From: Phytomonospora endophytica
GTDB taxonomy: Bacteria > Actinomycetota > Actinomycetes > Mycobacteriales > Micromonosporaceae
NCBI RefSeq assembly: GCF_014202425.1
Contig: NZ_JACHGT010000011.1
Coordinates: 129,896 to 193,895, forward strand
DNA: 64,000 nucleotides
Reading direction: 5' to 3'
Position numbers and translations under genes: made by a program. This document shows, in pieces, positions 1 through 9,006 of this stretch (within the stretch, counting starts at the first letter, position 1; the number at the start of each line of letters is the position of its first letter). Below the pieces are notes generated by a model that did not search any database, was not told the DNA's origin, and worked only from the letters and a program-made list of their open reading frames with translations.

Positions 1-102
1 GCGGGTGGCGGGTGGCGGGTGGCGGGTGGCGGGTGGCGGGTGGCGGGTGGCGGGTGGCGGGTGGCGGGTGGCGGGTGGCGGGTGGCGGGTGGCGGGTGGC
101 GG
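1..102. repeat. Heptanucleotide tandem array (GCGGGTG)n
   Basis: About 14 uninterrupted copies of GCGGGTG begin at the first base of the window, so the array probably continues to the left. All three forward frames are open through it, but the 'proteins' are only repeats of a few residues, so no gene is called. Confidence 0.95.
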
Positions 103-280
103 GGACTCACCGGAGCAGAGGCTGCGTGGTGTCGGGCGGCAGAGGCCGCGAGAGTCCGAGTCGCCCATGGTGCGAGGGCCACGAGTGCGTGTCTGTGGCG
201 TCCTTGAGTCCGCAAGCCCGCCCATCCGTGAGCTGGCCGAGCCGTGAGCCCGCGAGTCCGTGAGCCCGTGAGCCCGTGAG

Positions 281-416
281 TCGGTCATGCCGCGAGTTTG
301 TGAGCCGGGCGGTCACAAGTCCGTCAGCCCGTGCGTCCGTGCGTCCGTGCGTCGGCGAGTCGGCGAGTCGGCCATGCTGCGAGTTTGTGAGCCGGGCGGT
401 CACAAGTCCGTCAGCC
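281..416. repeat. Direct repeat of about 48 bp, two copies
   Basis: Two nearly identical copies at about 281-329 and 368-416 share the core GCGAGTTTGTGAGCCGGGCG and the flank GGTCACAAGTCCGTCAGCC. Between and around them are short degenerate runs of CCGTGAGC and GTCCGTGC. The stretch 103-660 carries no credible gene: no ribosome-binding site, and the open frames are repeat-driven. Confidence 0.85.
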
Positions 417-430
417 TGCGAGTCCGTGCG

Positions 431-535
431 CCCGCAAGCCCGCAAGCCCGCAAGCCCGCAAGCCCGCAAGCCCGCAAGCCCGCAAGCCCGCAAGCCCGCA
501 AGCCCCCAAGCCCCCAAGCCCCCAAGCCCCCAGCC
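431..535. repeat. Octanucleotide tandem array (CGCAAGCC)n grading into (CCCAAGCC)n
   Basis: About nine copies of CGCAAGCC are followed by four copies in which the first G has become C. The array ends roughly 130 bp downstream of the stop codon of the leftmost exporter permease. The homogeneity suggests recent slippage expansion. Confidence 0.92.
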
Positions 536-663
536 CGCCCGGCGGGGGGTGCGGCGGGCGGGCTGGGGAGGGGAGGGGCTGTCGGGCTGGTGTGAGTGGG
601 TGGGTGGCTTGGTGAGCGGGGCTGGCGGCCCGGGGCGTCGTCGTGTCCTCGGGCGTCGTGGTC

Positions 664-1452
664 TCAGCGGGTGTCGCGGCGGAGGGAGAGGGTTGCCGGG
701 ATGAGGGCGGCGAGGGTGTAGGCGGCCATGACGGCCGCGGCGCCGGCCGGGGAGAGGAGTAGTCCGGGCATGCCGTCGGCGCCGTACTTCGCCGCCAGGT
801 CCACGCCGGCGAGTTGGGGGTCGAGGCGGGTGAGGAGGACGGCACCGATGCGGTTGTCCCAGGGAGACGGCAAATTCATCGCGACGATCGGCAGGACGTA
901 CCAGAGCGCCACGACCGCCGCGATGGCGCCGGCCGAGGAGCGCAGCGCCGTCCCCAGACCGAGACCGATGAGCGCGAACATGAGCGTCGACGGCCCCGCC
1001 GTGAGGAGTGCGGTGAGGTCGACCGGCTGATCGTAGAAGCGGATCGGGCGCTCGCCGATGATGGCGTCGCAGACGGCGTAGGTCAGCAGCGACGTCGCCG
1101 TCCCGACGACGAGGGCGCAGACGCCCAGAACGATCGCCTTGGCCGCCAGCACCTTTCCCCGTGCCGGGGTCGCGGCGAAGGTCGAGCGGATCAGTCCCGT
1201 CCGGTACTCGCCGGTCATGGCGAGGATCCCCAGAACGGCGAAGCACAGCTGGTTGACCGACAGCGTCAGCTCCTCCACCGAGGAGATCGAGAGGTGCTCG
1301 CGGTCGGCGGGGGACATCTTGTCCCACATCGAGGCCACGTACCAGGTGAGGGCGGCGCCCCCGGCGATGCTCGCGGCGATGACGGCCGCGACGATCCGGG
1401 TCGACCGCACCGAGTGGAGCTTGAGCCACTCGGCGGAGATGAGTCCGGTCAT
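664..1452 (-). CDS. ABC-2 type exporter permease (module 1, second permease)
   Basis: A 262-residue integral membrane protein with about six hydrophobic segments, the first near residues 20-40. The N-terminus ISAEWLKLHSVRST is shared with the other two permeases in this region and marks the family of short drug/lantibiotic-type ABC-2 permeases. Its ATG overlaps the stop of the upstream permease by 4 bp, so it is the third gene of an ATPase-permease-permease operon. It should form the membrane channel with the ATPase at 2249-3166. The substrate cannot be read from sequence; the adjacent divergent two-component system suggests induction by a cell-envelope or antibiotic stress. Confidence 0.85.
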   Translation of the reverse strand: MTGLISAEWLKLHSVRSTRIVAAVIAASIAGGAALTWYVASMWDKMSPADREHLSISSVEELTLSVNQLCFAVLGILAMTGEYRTGLIRSTFAATPARGKVLAAKAIVLGVCALVVGTATSLLTYAVCDAIIGERPIRFYDQPVDLTALLTAGPSTLMFALIGLGLGTALRSSAGAIAAVVALWYVLPIVAMNLPSPWDNRIGAVLLTRLDPQLAGVDLAAKYGADGMPGLLLSPAGAAAVMAAYTLAALIPATLSLRRDTR

Positions 1453-2252
1453 CGCACGTCCCGGCGGGTGATCGCGAGGTAGGCGGCGCCGAGGGAGGCG
1501 ACGACGTAACCGGCGGCCATGGCCCAGGCGCCCGGCACGGAGAGCACGGTGTGCGGGACCGGGTCACCGGCCGGGCCGTCCACGATTCTGGGCGGCACCC
1601 CGGCGAGTTGGTCGGGGAGGCTGACCGGCAGCGCCGAGTAGATCCAGTGGCTAAACGGCTCCGGCAGGAACATCACCACCATCTGCCCGATGAACAGCAG
1701 CACGACCAGGATCGCGATCGCGCCCGTCGCCGAGCGCAGCAGCGCGCCCAGACCGAGCCCGAGCAGCGCGACCACGACCACCGAGCCGGCGAGCGCGGCG
1801 AGGTGCGGCAGCTGCTCACCGAAACCCGGCTCGTAGGCCGGCATCCGGTCGCCGACGACGGCCTCGCTGAAGGCGTAGGACATGAACATCACCGCGGAGG
1901 CCATGACCGCGGTGCCCGCCGCGACGACGGCCGCCTTCGCGACCAGCACGATGGGACGTCTGGGCACGACCGCGAAGGTCGAGCGGATCAGGCCCGTCGC
2001 GTACTCCGAGGTGAAGGTGAGGACCCCGACGATCCCGCCGAGGAGCTGCACGAACTGCAGGATCGTCTCCTCGGTCGTCCCACCGCCGGAGTTCTCGGCA
2101 CGGGTCTGCGCCGAGAGGTTCTCCCAGGCGGTGACCCGCGCGAGGCTCAGCAGCGCGGCCCCGCCGATCAGGAGCACGGCCACCCCGAACAGGTAGTGCG
2201 TCGACCGCACCGACCGCAGTTTCAGCCATTCGGCCGACAGGACGCCGGTCAT
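1449..2252 (-). CDS. ABC-2 type exporter permease (module 1, first permease)
   Basis: 267 residues with about six membrane spans. The N-terminal motif LSAEWLKLRSVRST is followed at once by the first span, as in its paralogues at 664-1452 and 5181-6008. The start overlaps the ATPase stop by 4 bp (ATGA), indicating translational coupling. Two different permeases with one ATPase suggests a heterodimeric channel, whereas module 2 has only one permease. The role in export of a small molecule or peptide is inferred from the family. Confidence 0.87.
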   Translation of the reverse strand: MTGVLSAEWLKLRSVRSTHYLFGVAVLLIGGAALLSLARVTAWENLSAQTRAENSGGGTTEETILQFVQLLGGIVGVLTFTSEYATGLIRSTFAVVPRRPIVLVAKAAVVAAGTAVMASAVMFMSYAFSEAVVGDRMPAYEPGFGEQLPHLAALAGSVVVVALLGLGLGALLRSATGAIAILVVLLFIGQMVVMFLPEPFSHWIYSALPVSLPDQLAGVPPRIVDGPAGDPVPHTVLSVPGAWAMAAGYVVASLGAAYLAITRRDVR

Positions 2253-3166
2253 GACGCCACCGCCTTGTAGCCGGCGCTCTTGTGTTCAACACTGTCGGCG
2301 GTGAGTCGCATGTAGGCCTCTTCGAGGCTCGCTCCGCGCGGGGTCACCTCGTGCAGCGGGATCCCCTTGGCGGCGGCCAGGTCGCCGATCGACGGGACGT
2401 CGAGGCCCTGCACCGAAAGTCCGCCGCCCTCGGGCGTGACCGTCGCTCCCGCCGAGCTCAGGGCTGCCGCCAGCTCCTCGCCACGGGGGCTGCGGACGAG
2501 CACGCCCCGCTGGAAACGCTTGGTGAGTTCGCCGACGGTGGCGTCCTCGATCAGCTTCCCGCGGCCGATGATGACCAGGCGGTCGGCGGTCAACTGCATC
2601 TCACTCATCAGGTGACTCGACACCAGGACCGTGCGGCCGTCCCCGGCCAGGCCGCGCATGAGCTCGCGGATCCAGCGCACGCCTTCCGGGTCGAGGCCGT
2701 TGACCGGTTCGTCGAACATCAGCACCGCCGGGTCCCCGAGCAGGGCCGCGGCGATCCCGAGCCGCTGCTTCATGCCCAGGGAGAATGCGCCGACCTTCTT
2801 TCTGGCGACCCCGGCGAGACCGACGCGCTCCATCACCGACACCACCGCCGAGGTCCCGATCCGGTTCGTGCGGGCCAGGGCGCGCAGGTGGTTCAGCGCG
2901 CTGCGGCCCGGGTGGACCGAGGAGGCGTCGAGCAGGGCACCGACGACGCGCATCGGCTGCCTGATCTCGATGTACGGCCGACCGTCGACGAGGGCACGGC
3001 CCGAATCCGGTGCGTCGAGGCCGAGGATCGCGCGCATGGTCGTCGACTTGCCGGCGCCGTTCGGCCCGAGGAAGCCGGTCACCAGGCCCGGCTTCACCTG
3101 GAAGGACAGACCGTCGACGGCGAGGGTCCGGCCGTAGCGTTTGGTCAGTTCGATGACTTCGATCAT
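2249..3166 (-). CDS. ABC exporter ATP-binding protein (module 1)
   Basis: 305 residues of the BcrA/DrrA-like class. Walker A GPNGAGKST lies near residues 34-42, the signature is the divergent FSLGMKQRLG seen in this class, and Walker B is VLMFDEPVNGLD. The C-terminal about 80 residues form the usual extra regulatory domain. It heads the exporter operon and diverges from the histidine kinase gene at 3333 across a 166-bp shared promoter region. It is closely similar to the ATPase at 6005-6943, so the two modules are paralogous. Confidence 0.93.
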   Translation of the reverse strand: MIEVIELTKRYGRTLAVDGLSFQVKPGLVTGFLGPNGAGKSTTMRAILGLDAPDSGRALVDGRPYIEIRQPMRVVGALLDASSVHPGRSALNHLRALARTNRIGTSAVVSVMERVGLAGVARKKVGAFSLGMKQRLGIAAALLGDPAVLMFDEPVNGLDPEGVRWIRELMRGLAGDGRTVLVSSHLMSEMQLTADRLVIIGRGKLIEDATVGELTKRFQRGVLVRSPRGEELAAALSSAGATVTPEGGGLSVQGLDVPSIGDLAAAKGIPLHEVTPRGASLEEAYMRLTADSVEHKSAGYKAVAS

Positions 3167-3332
3167 GTGTCAAGCCTGGGCTTCGCGGCGCTCTTCCACA
3201 TCGGTCCAGGAACCGCACTCGCGGACTCGACCCGGGTATAGGTCGAAGCCCCGGAAGCGGGCCGTCTCATCCCCGGGTATGACGTCCCCTGGTCCAAGGC
3301 GACGGCTGACCAGTGGCGTTACCGTCGGGTGC

Positions 3333-4511
3333 GTGGTCATCGAAGAGGAGATCCGCCCGCTGTTCAGCCGACGGCTCAGCCGGGCGCAGCTGATCGCCGT
3401 CGACGTCGGCTTCGCGCTGCTGTACACGCTCGCGCTCGCCGGGCTCAGCTCCTCCGCCGAAGGCACCGACTTCGGTTACGGCGCGCGCCTGGCCGGCGCC
3501 GCGGCCATCGCCCTCCCGCTCGCCGTGCGACGCCTGTGGCCGCTGCCGGTCTTCGGTGTCGTGCTCGCCGCGACCATCGGCGCCCTCGCCGCCGGGCTCC
3601 TCCGGGAGCCCCTCATCTCCTCGGCCCTGGCCCTCTACATCGTCGCCGTGCGTGAACCCCGGCGCCGCTGGGAACCGGTCTTCGCCATCGGCGTGACCAG
3701 CGCTCTCATCATCGTCTGCTCGTCGGGAGTGGGCACCCGTGACTGGTGGGCGGCCGACTTCGGCGTCCTCGTCGTGGGCGCGGCCGTCCTCGGCTCGGCG
3801 TGGACGGTCGGCCGGGCGGTCCGTGAACGCCGCGCCTATGCCGAACGCACCCGCGCCCAGATCGCCGGGCAGGCCGCCGCCGAGGAACGGCTGCGCATCG
3901 CCAGGGAGCTCCACGACGTCGTCGCCCACAGCATGGGCGTCATCGCCGTCAAGGCGGGCGTCGCCAACCACGTCATCGAGTCCCGCCCGCAGGAGGCGCG
4001 CGACGCCCTCCGCGTCATCGAGTCCGCCAGCCGCAGCGCGATGGTCGAGCTCCGGCAGATGCTGGGCGTCCTGCGTCACGCGGCGGAACCCGGTGAGGAC
4101 GACCCCCTCGCCCCCACGCCCGGACTCGCCGGAATCCCCGGTCTCGCCGAACGCGCGCGACTGGCCGGAGTCGGCGTCGAACTGGACCTCGCCTCGCCGG
4201 GCGGGCTGCCCGGAGGCGTCGAACTGGCCGCGTACCGGATAATCCAGGAGGCACTGACCAATGTGGTCAAGCACGCCGCCCCCACGCGCTGCCGGGTCCG
4301 TCTCACCGACGACGGCAGGGCGCTGCGCATCGAGGTCGCCGACGAGGGCCCCGGCAGGCGGGTCCTCCCGCCCGGCCCCGGCGGGCACGGGATGCTGGGG
4401 ATGCGCGAGCGGGTCGCCGTCCACGGCGGTGAGCTCAACGCCGGTCCGCTGCCCGGTGGGGGCTTCCGGGTGGCCGCGACCCTGCCGTACCGATCCGAGG
4501 GGGATACGTGA
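3333..4511 (+). CDS. Sensor histidine kinase, DesK/NarL-type (module 1)
   Basis: 392 residues starting at GTG 3333; the open frame extends further upstream but only into the promoter region. An N-terminal block of about five membrane spans (residues 15-160) is followed by the HisKA_3 box RELHDVVAHSMGVIAVKAG with the phospho-acceptor histidine, an N-box (NVVKHAAP) and the G-box GHGMLGMRERV. It lacks a large extracellular sensor loop, so it probably senses within or at the membrane, as kinases paired with detoxification exporters often do. The last codons overlap the response regulator start (GTGA). Confidence 0.92.
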   Translation: MVIEEEIRPLFSRRLSRAQLIAVDVGFALLYTLALAGLSSSAEGTDFGYGARLAGAAAIALPLAVRRLWPLPVFGVVLAATIGALAAGLLREPLISSALALYIVAVREPRRRWEPVFAIGVTSALIIVCSSGVGTRDWWAADFGVLVVGAAVLGSAWTVGRAVRERRAYAERTRAQIAGQAAAEERLRIARELHDVVAHSMGVIAVKAGVANHVIESRPQEARDALRVIESASRSAMVELRQMLGVLRHAAEPGEDDPLAPTPGLAGIPGLAERARLAGVGVELDLASPGGLPGGVELAAYRIIQEALTNVVKHAAPTRCRVRLTDDGRALRIEVADEGPGRRVLPPGPGGHGMLGMRERVAVHGGELNAGPLPGGGFRVAATLPYRSEGDT

Positions 4512-5167
4512 CGACGAAAGTCCTGATCGCCGACGACCAGGCGCTGCTGCGCGGCAGTTTCCGGGTACTGGTCGACAGCGCCGAGGACCTTGAGGTGGTC
4601 GGCGAGGCCGCGACCGGCGCCGAGGCCGTCGAACTGGCCGCCTCCACCGCCCCCGACGTCGTGCTCATGGACGTCCGGATGCCCGAGATGGACGGCCTGG
4701 AGGCCACCCGCCGGATCTGCCCGGCCTCGGACACGCGGGTGCTGATCCTGACCATGTTCAACCTGGACTCCTACGTCTACGAGGCCCTGCGCGCCGGCGC
4801 CAGCGGTTTCCTGCTCAAGGACGCCCCGCCCGCCGAACTCCTCAACGCGATCCGCGTCATCGCCGCCGGGGACGCCCTGCTCGCGCCGGCCGTGACCCGG
4901 CGCTTGATCGCCGACTTCGCCGCCCAGCCCGGCCCGGACAAGCCCCTCGCGCGGGGCCTCGACGGAGTCACCGAACGCGAACGCGAGGTCCTCGGGCTGG
5001 TCGCCAAAGGCCTGTCGAACATCGAGATCGCCAAACATCTCCACGTCAGTCTCCCCACGGTCAAGTCGCACGTCGGACGCCTGCTGATGAAGCTGGCCGC
5101 GCGCGACCGCGCGCAGCTGGTCATCGTCGCCTACGAGTCGGGCCTGGTCACCGCAGCGAAGCGGTGA
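4508..5167 (+). CDS. NarL/LuxR-family response regulator (module 1)
   Basis: 219 residues. The receiver domain has the phospho-acceptor in VVLMDVRMPEMDG and the conserved K in FLLKD; a C-terminal LuxR HTH follows (residues about 155-215, LTEREREVLGLVAKG-like core then SNIEIAKHL). The GTG start overlaps the kinase stop by 4 bp. It most likely activates the divergent exporter operon at 664-3166. It ends 13 bp from the end of the convergent permease gene at 5181, with no hairpin terminator between. Confidence 0.93.
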   Translation: MTTKVLIADDQALLRGSFRVLVDSAEDLEVVGEAATGAEAVELAASTAPDVVLMDVRMPEMDGLEATRRICPASDTRVLILTMFNLDSYVYEALRAGASGFLLKDAPPAELLNAIRVIAAGDALLAPAVTRRLIADFAAQPGPDKPLARGLDGVTEREREVLGLVAKGLSNIEIAKHLHVSLPTVKSHVGRLLMKLAARDRAQLVIVAYESGLVTAAKR

Positions 5168-5180
5168 CCAGGAAGGGCGG

Positions 5181-6008
5181 TCAGGCGTCTCTTCGCTTGA
5201 GCAGGAACCACCCGGCCGTCAGCGCGACCACGCCGTAGGCGGCGAGCACGGCCCCGGCACCCCACGGGTCGTACACCGCGTTCGGGTCGATGCCGGCGAG
5301 TTGGCCGGGCAGCTGGATCGGGAGGGAGGCGAAGACCTTCATCCCGAGCTCGGCGGGCAGGAACTGCGCGACGATCGGCAGCACGAACAGGATCGCGGTG
5401 ACGGCGACCAGCGCGCCCGCCGTCGCTCGCAGGATCGCGCCGAGGCCGAGACCGAGCAGGGCCATCGCGACCACGGAGGCCGAGTTGGCCAGCAGGCTGG
5501 GCATGGCGTCCCCGAGGGACTCCCATGCGCGGATGGGGGCCGGGCGGTCCCCGGTGATGGCCGCGCCGAGGAAGTAGGACCCGAAGGACATGGCGAGCCC
5601 GGCCACGGCGGCGACGGCCGCCGCGACGACGGCCTTCGCGGCGAACATCCGCCCGCGCGCCGGAACCGCCGTCAGGCTCGTGCGGATCATGCCGGTGGCG
5701 TACTCGGAGGTCATGACCAGCGCGGCCAGCGCCGCCAGGCAGAACTGGGTGACCGGCAGGGCCAGCTGCCCCGGGTCCGCCGAGCCGAAGACGGCCTGGA
5801 CGTCGGGTGTGGAGGAGTCGTAGTCGGCGGTCATGAGGTAGGCGACGAACCCGCCGACGGCCACCGACAGGACCACCGCCGAGAGGTACATGTACGTCGA
5901 CCGCACCGACCGCAGCTTCTGCCACTCCGAGGCGATCGTGCGGGTCAGGCCCGAGGTGTTGCGCTCGGCGGCGGGTGCCGCCGGGCGGGTGGCGGTGAGG
6001 GTGCTCAT
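5181..6008 (-). CDS. ABC-2 type exporter permease (module 2)
   Basis: 275 residues, six predicted spans. An extra Ala/Pro/Thr-rich tail of about 25 residues precedes the family motif ASEWQKLRSVRST. The frame continues upstream into the ATPase gene in another phase; ATG 6008, overlapping the ATPase stop by 4 bp, is the natural start. It is the only permease of module 2, so it presumably homodimerises. Confidence 0.87.
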   Translation of the reverse strand: MSTLTATRPAAPAAERNTSGLTRTIASEWQKLRSVRSTYMYLSAVVLSVAVGGFVAYLMTADYDSSTPDVQAVFGSADPGQLALPVTQFCLAALAALVMTSEYATGMIRTSLTAVPARGRMFAAKAVVAAAVAAVAGLAMSFGSYFLGAAITGDRPAPIRAWESLGDAMPSLLANSASVVAMALLGLGLGAILRATAGALVAVTAILFVLPIVAQFLPAELGMKVFASLPIQLPGQLAGIDPNAVYDPWGAGAVLAAYGVVALTAGWFLLKRRDA

Positions 6009-6943
6009 GCCGCGCTCCTTTCGGTCTCGCCGCGGGCGTTGATCCTGGTGGCCCGGTACTCGACGGTGTCGTCGGTCAGTTCCATGTAGGCCTCCTCCAA
6101 GGAGGCCGTGCGCGGGGTGATCTCGTGCAGGACGACACCGCGCGCGAAGGCGAGCTCGCCGATGGCGGCGGCCTCCATCCCGGTCACCGACAGGGAGCCG
6201 TCGGGGGCGGCGGTGGCCGCCGCACCGGCCGCGACCAGGGCCGCCGACAGGGCCTCGGCCTGCGGGGAGCGGACCAGCACGCCTCTCTGGTGGCGCTCGG
6301 CCAGCTCGGCCATCGACGCCTCGGTGATGAGTTTCCCGCGGCCGATGATGACCACGTGGTCGGCGGTGAGGGCCATCTCGCTCATGAGGTGGCTGGACAC
6401 CAGGACCGTGCGGCCCTCGGCGGCCAGGTCGCGCATGAACTCGCGGATCCAGCGGATCCCCTCCGGGTCGAGCCCGTTGACGGGCTCGTCGAACATGAGG
6501 ACGCCCGGGTCGCCCAGGAGCGTCGCGGCGATGCCCAGGCGCTGCTTCATGCCCAGGGAGAAACCGGCGACGCGCTTGCGGGCCACGCCCGCCAGCCCGA
6601 CCTGCTCCAGCACGCGCGTGACGCGGGCGCCGCCGATGCCGTTGCTGGTGGCCAGGCACAGCAGGTGGTTGAACGCCGAACGGCCGCCGTGCACGGCGCC
6701 GGCGTCGAGCAGTGCACCGACGTGGTGCACCGGGTTGCGCATGGCCGCGTAGGGCTTGCCGTTGACGAGCGCCTGCCCGGAACTCGGCCGGTCGAGGCCG
6801 AGGATCGCCCGCATCGTCGTCGACTTCCCGGCGCCGTTCGCACCGAGGAAACCGGTGACCCGACCGGGCTTGACGGTGAAGGAGAGGTTGTCGACGGCCG
6901 CTTTGGCGCCGTAACGCTTCGTGAGTTGCCTGACCTCGATCAT
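6005..6943 (-). CDS. ABC exporter ATP-binding protein (module 2)
   Basis: 312 residues; ATG 6943 gives the same N-terminus (MIEVRQLTKRYG) as the module 1 paralogue (MIEVIELTKRYG). Walker A GANGAGKST, signature FSLGMKQRLG and Walker B VLMFDEPVNGLDPEG are present. The start lies 163 bp from the divergent kinase start at 7107, the same layout as in module 1. Confidence 0.93.
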   Translation of the reverse strand: MIEVRQLTKRYGAKAAVDNLSFTVKPGRVTGFLGANGAGKSTTMRAILGLDRPSSGQALVNGKPYAAMRNPVHHVGALLDAGAVHGGRSAFNHLLCLATSNGIGGARVTRVLEQVGLAGVARKRVAGFSLGMKQRLGIAATLLGDPGVLMFDEPVNGLDPEGIRWIREFMRDLAAEGRTVLVSSHLMSEMALTADHVVIIGRGKLITEASMAELAERHQRGVLVRSPQAEALSAALVAAGAAATAAPDGSLSVTGMEAAAIGELAFARGVVLHEITPRTASLEEAYMELTDDTVEYRATRINARGETERSAA

Positions 6944-7106
6944 GTCCTCAACGATCGCGAAAACCCCGCCCGGACGCATCGGACCGTGGCCTGGAATCCC
7001 GGTAGGACCCAGGACGGACGATCCGCCCCCGGACCCGGCCCCCCTCGGACCCAGGTATGACATCCACCGGTCCGATGCGCCCACTGATCAGCACCTATAC
7101 CTTCGA

Positions 7107-8321
7107 ATGGTGACCGATCCCGCGCTCCGCACCCGTCTGACCAGGTGGCCCGCCGCCTGGCACCTCATCGTGATCGACGTGCTCGCCGGGATCGTCATGA
7201 CCGCCATCTACATCGGCTTCGGCACCGAGTCCGGCGACGCCTCACCCGACTACACCGGCCCCACGTGGGTCTCCGTCATCGTCGCCATGGGCGTCGGCCT
7301 GCCCATCGCCGTGCGAAGGAAATGGCCACTGCCCGCCCTGGCCGTCGTCATCGCGTGCTCCTCCCTGGCCACGATCACCGCCATGACACGCGAGCCCTAC
7401 ACCGCGACCATCCTCGTGATGTACATGGTCGCGCTCGCCGAGCCCCGCGCGCGCTCGATCATCGCCCTCGTCACCGTCATCGTCGTGGCCGCCGGGTCGC
7501 TCATCTCGACCGTCGGCATCTACGAGACGAGCTGGGAGGACGCCCTCGGCCTCCTGGTCTTCCTGACCGCCGCGCTCATCGCCTCCTGGGTCATCGGGCA
7601 CGTCACGCGCAGGCTGCGGCTGGCGGAGATGCGCGCCAACGAGGAACGGACGGAGAAGGCCATCGTGGACGAACGCCTCAGGATCGCCCGGGAGATGCAC
7701 GACGTCGTCGCGCACTCCCTGAGCGTCATCGCCGTCAAGGCCGGGATCGCCAACCACGTCGCCGAGGAACACCCCGGGGCCGCCAGGGACGCGCTGAAGG
7801 TCATCGAGACGATCAGCCGCGGCTCCCTCACCGAGATGCGCAGAATGCTCGGGGTCCTGCGCGCCGAGGGCGACGAGGAACTCGACCTCGCGCCCGCGCC
7901 CGGGCTCGCCGACATCCCCGCGCTCGCCGAGCGCGCGAGACAGGCGGGCGTCGGCGTCGACCTCGACGTGTCCGGGGTGGACGACCTGCCCGACGGCGTC
8001 GCCCTCGCGGTGTACCGGATCGTGCAGGAGGCGCTGACCAACGTCGTCAAGCACGCCGCCCCGGCCGACTCGCACGTGCTCGTCGCCGGGGCCGACGGCG
8101 AGGTGCGCGTCGAAGTCGTCGACGACGGTCCCGGGCACCGGACCATGCCCGAACGCTTCAGCGACGAGCCGGGGCACGGGCTGGCCGGCATGCGCGAGCG
8201 GGTGATGATGTACGACGGCGTGTTCGAGGCCGGGCGAAGACCCGGTGGTGGGTTCGCGGTCCGCGCGCGGATCCCCTACGCCGTCCGCGACGCGGCCGAA
8301 GGTGGGGTGGACACGGCGTGA
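7107..8321 (+). CDS. Sensor histidine kinase, DesK/NarL-type (module 2)
   Basis: 404 residues from ATG 7107 (a GTG follows directly and could also serve). Membrane spans fill residues about 15-165; the H-box reads REMHDVVAHSLSVIAVKAG, the N-box NVVKHAAP, and the G-box GHGLAGMRERV. It is a clear paralogue of the kinase at 3333 with the same no-sensor-loop architecture. It overlaps the following regulator by 4 bp. A TATACC hexamer just upstream could be the -10 of a short-leader transcript. Confidence 0.92.
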   Translation: MVTDPALRTRLTRWPAAWHLIVIDVLAGIVMTAIYIGFGTESGDASPDYTGPTWVSVIVAMGVGLPIAVRRKWPLPALAVVIACSSLATITAMTREPYTATILVMYMVALAEPRARSIIALVTVIVVAAGSLISTVGIYETSWEDALGLLVFLTAALIASWVIGHVTRRLRLAEMRANEERTEKAIVDERLRIAREMHDVVAHSLSVIAVKAGIANHVAEEHPGAARDALKVIETISRGSLTEMRRMLGVLRAEGDEELDLAPAPGLADIPALAERARQAGVGVDLDVSGVDDLPDGVALAVYRIVQEALTNVVKHAAPADSHVLVAGADGEVRVEVVDDGPGHRTMPERFSDEPGHGLAGMRERVMMYDGVFEAGRRPGGGFAVRARIPYAVRDAAEGGVDTA

Positions 8322-8998
8322 GCGAGCCGGTGAAGGTGCTGATCGTCGACGACCAGGCGCTGTTGCGCGGCAGTTTCCGGCTGCTCGTGGACACCGCGCC
8401 GGACCTGACGGTCGTCGGTGAGGCCGACAACGGGGTGCAGGCGGTCGCGTTGGCCGCCGAGACCTCGCCCGACGTGGTGCTCATGGACGTGCGCATGCCC
8501 GAGATGGACGGCATCGAGGCGACCCGCCGTATCACCGCCGCCGGTGGCGACACGCGGGTGCTGATACTGACGACCTTCGACCTCGACGCCTATGTCTACG
8601 CCGCCCTGCGCGCCGGGGCGAGCGGGTTCCTGCTGAAGGACACGCCGCCCGGGGAGCTGCTGTCGGCGATCCGTGTCGTCGCGGCGGGGGAGGGACTGCT
8701 CGCGCCTTCGGTGACGCGGCGGCTGATCCGCGAGTTCGCCGAGCGCCCGCAGGCGCCTTCGGCCGAACTCTCGGCGGAACTGGCGGGTGTGACCGAACGG
8801 GAGCGGGAGGTGCTGACGCTGATCGCGAAAGGGTTGTCGAACACCGACCTCGCGGCTCACCTGCACCTGTCGCAGGCGACGGTGAAGACGCACATCGGGC
8901 GGCTGCTGGCCAAGCTCGGGGCGCGGGACAGGGCGCAGCTGGTGATCATCGCGTACGAGTCGGGACTGGTGGGGGTGGGGGAGAGGGGGGAGAAGTAG
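8318..8998 (+). CDS. NarL/LuxR-family response regulator (module 2)
   Basis: 226 residues, GTG start overlapping the kinase stop. Receiver aspartate in VLMDVRMPEMDG, conserved lysine in FLLKD, C-terminal LuxR-type HTH (SNTDLAAHLHLSQATVKTH). It is very close in sequence to the module 1 regulator, so cross-talk between the modules has to be considered. It ends 8 bp from the convergent hicB gene. Confidence 0.93.
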   Translation: MSEPVKVLIVDDQALLRGSFRLLVDTAPDLTVVGEADNGVQAVALAAETSPDVVLMDVRMPEMDGIEATRRITAAGGDTRVLILTTFDLDAYVYAALRAGASGFLLKDTPPGELLSAIRVVAAGEGLLAPSVTRRLIREFAERPQAPSAELSAELAGVTEREREVLTLIAKGLSNTDLAAHLHLSQATVKTHIGRLLAKLGARDRAQLVIIAYESGLVGVGERGEK

Positions 8999-9006
8999 GG
9001 GCTGGA

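Noticed and set aside
431-535. CRISPR-like look of the octanucleotide array
   Set aside because: The units are 8 bp with no spacers; it is a simple tandem repeat.
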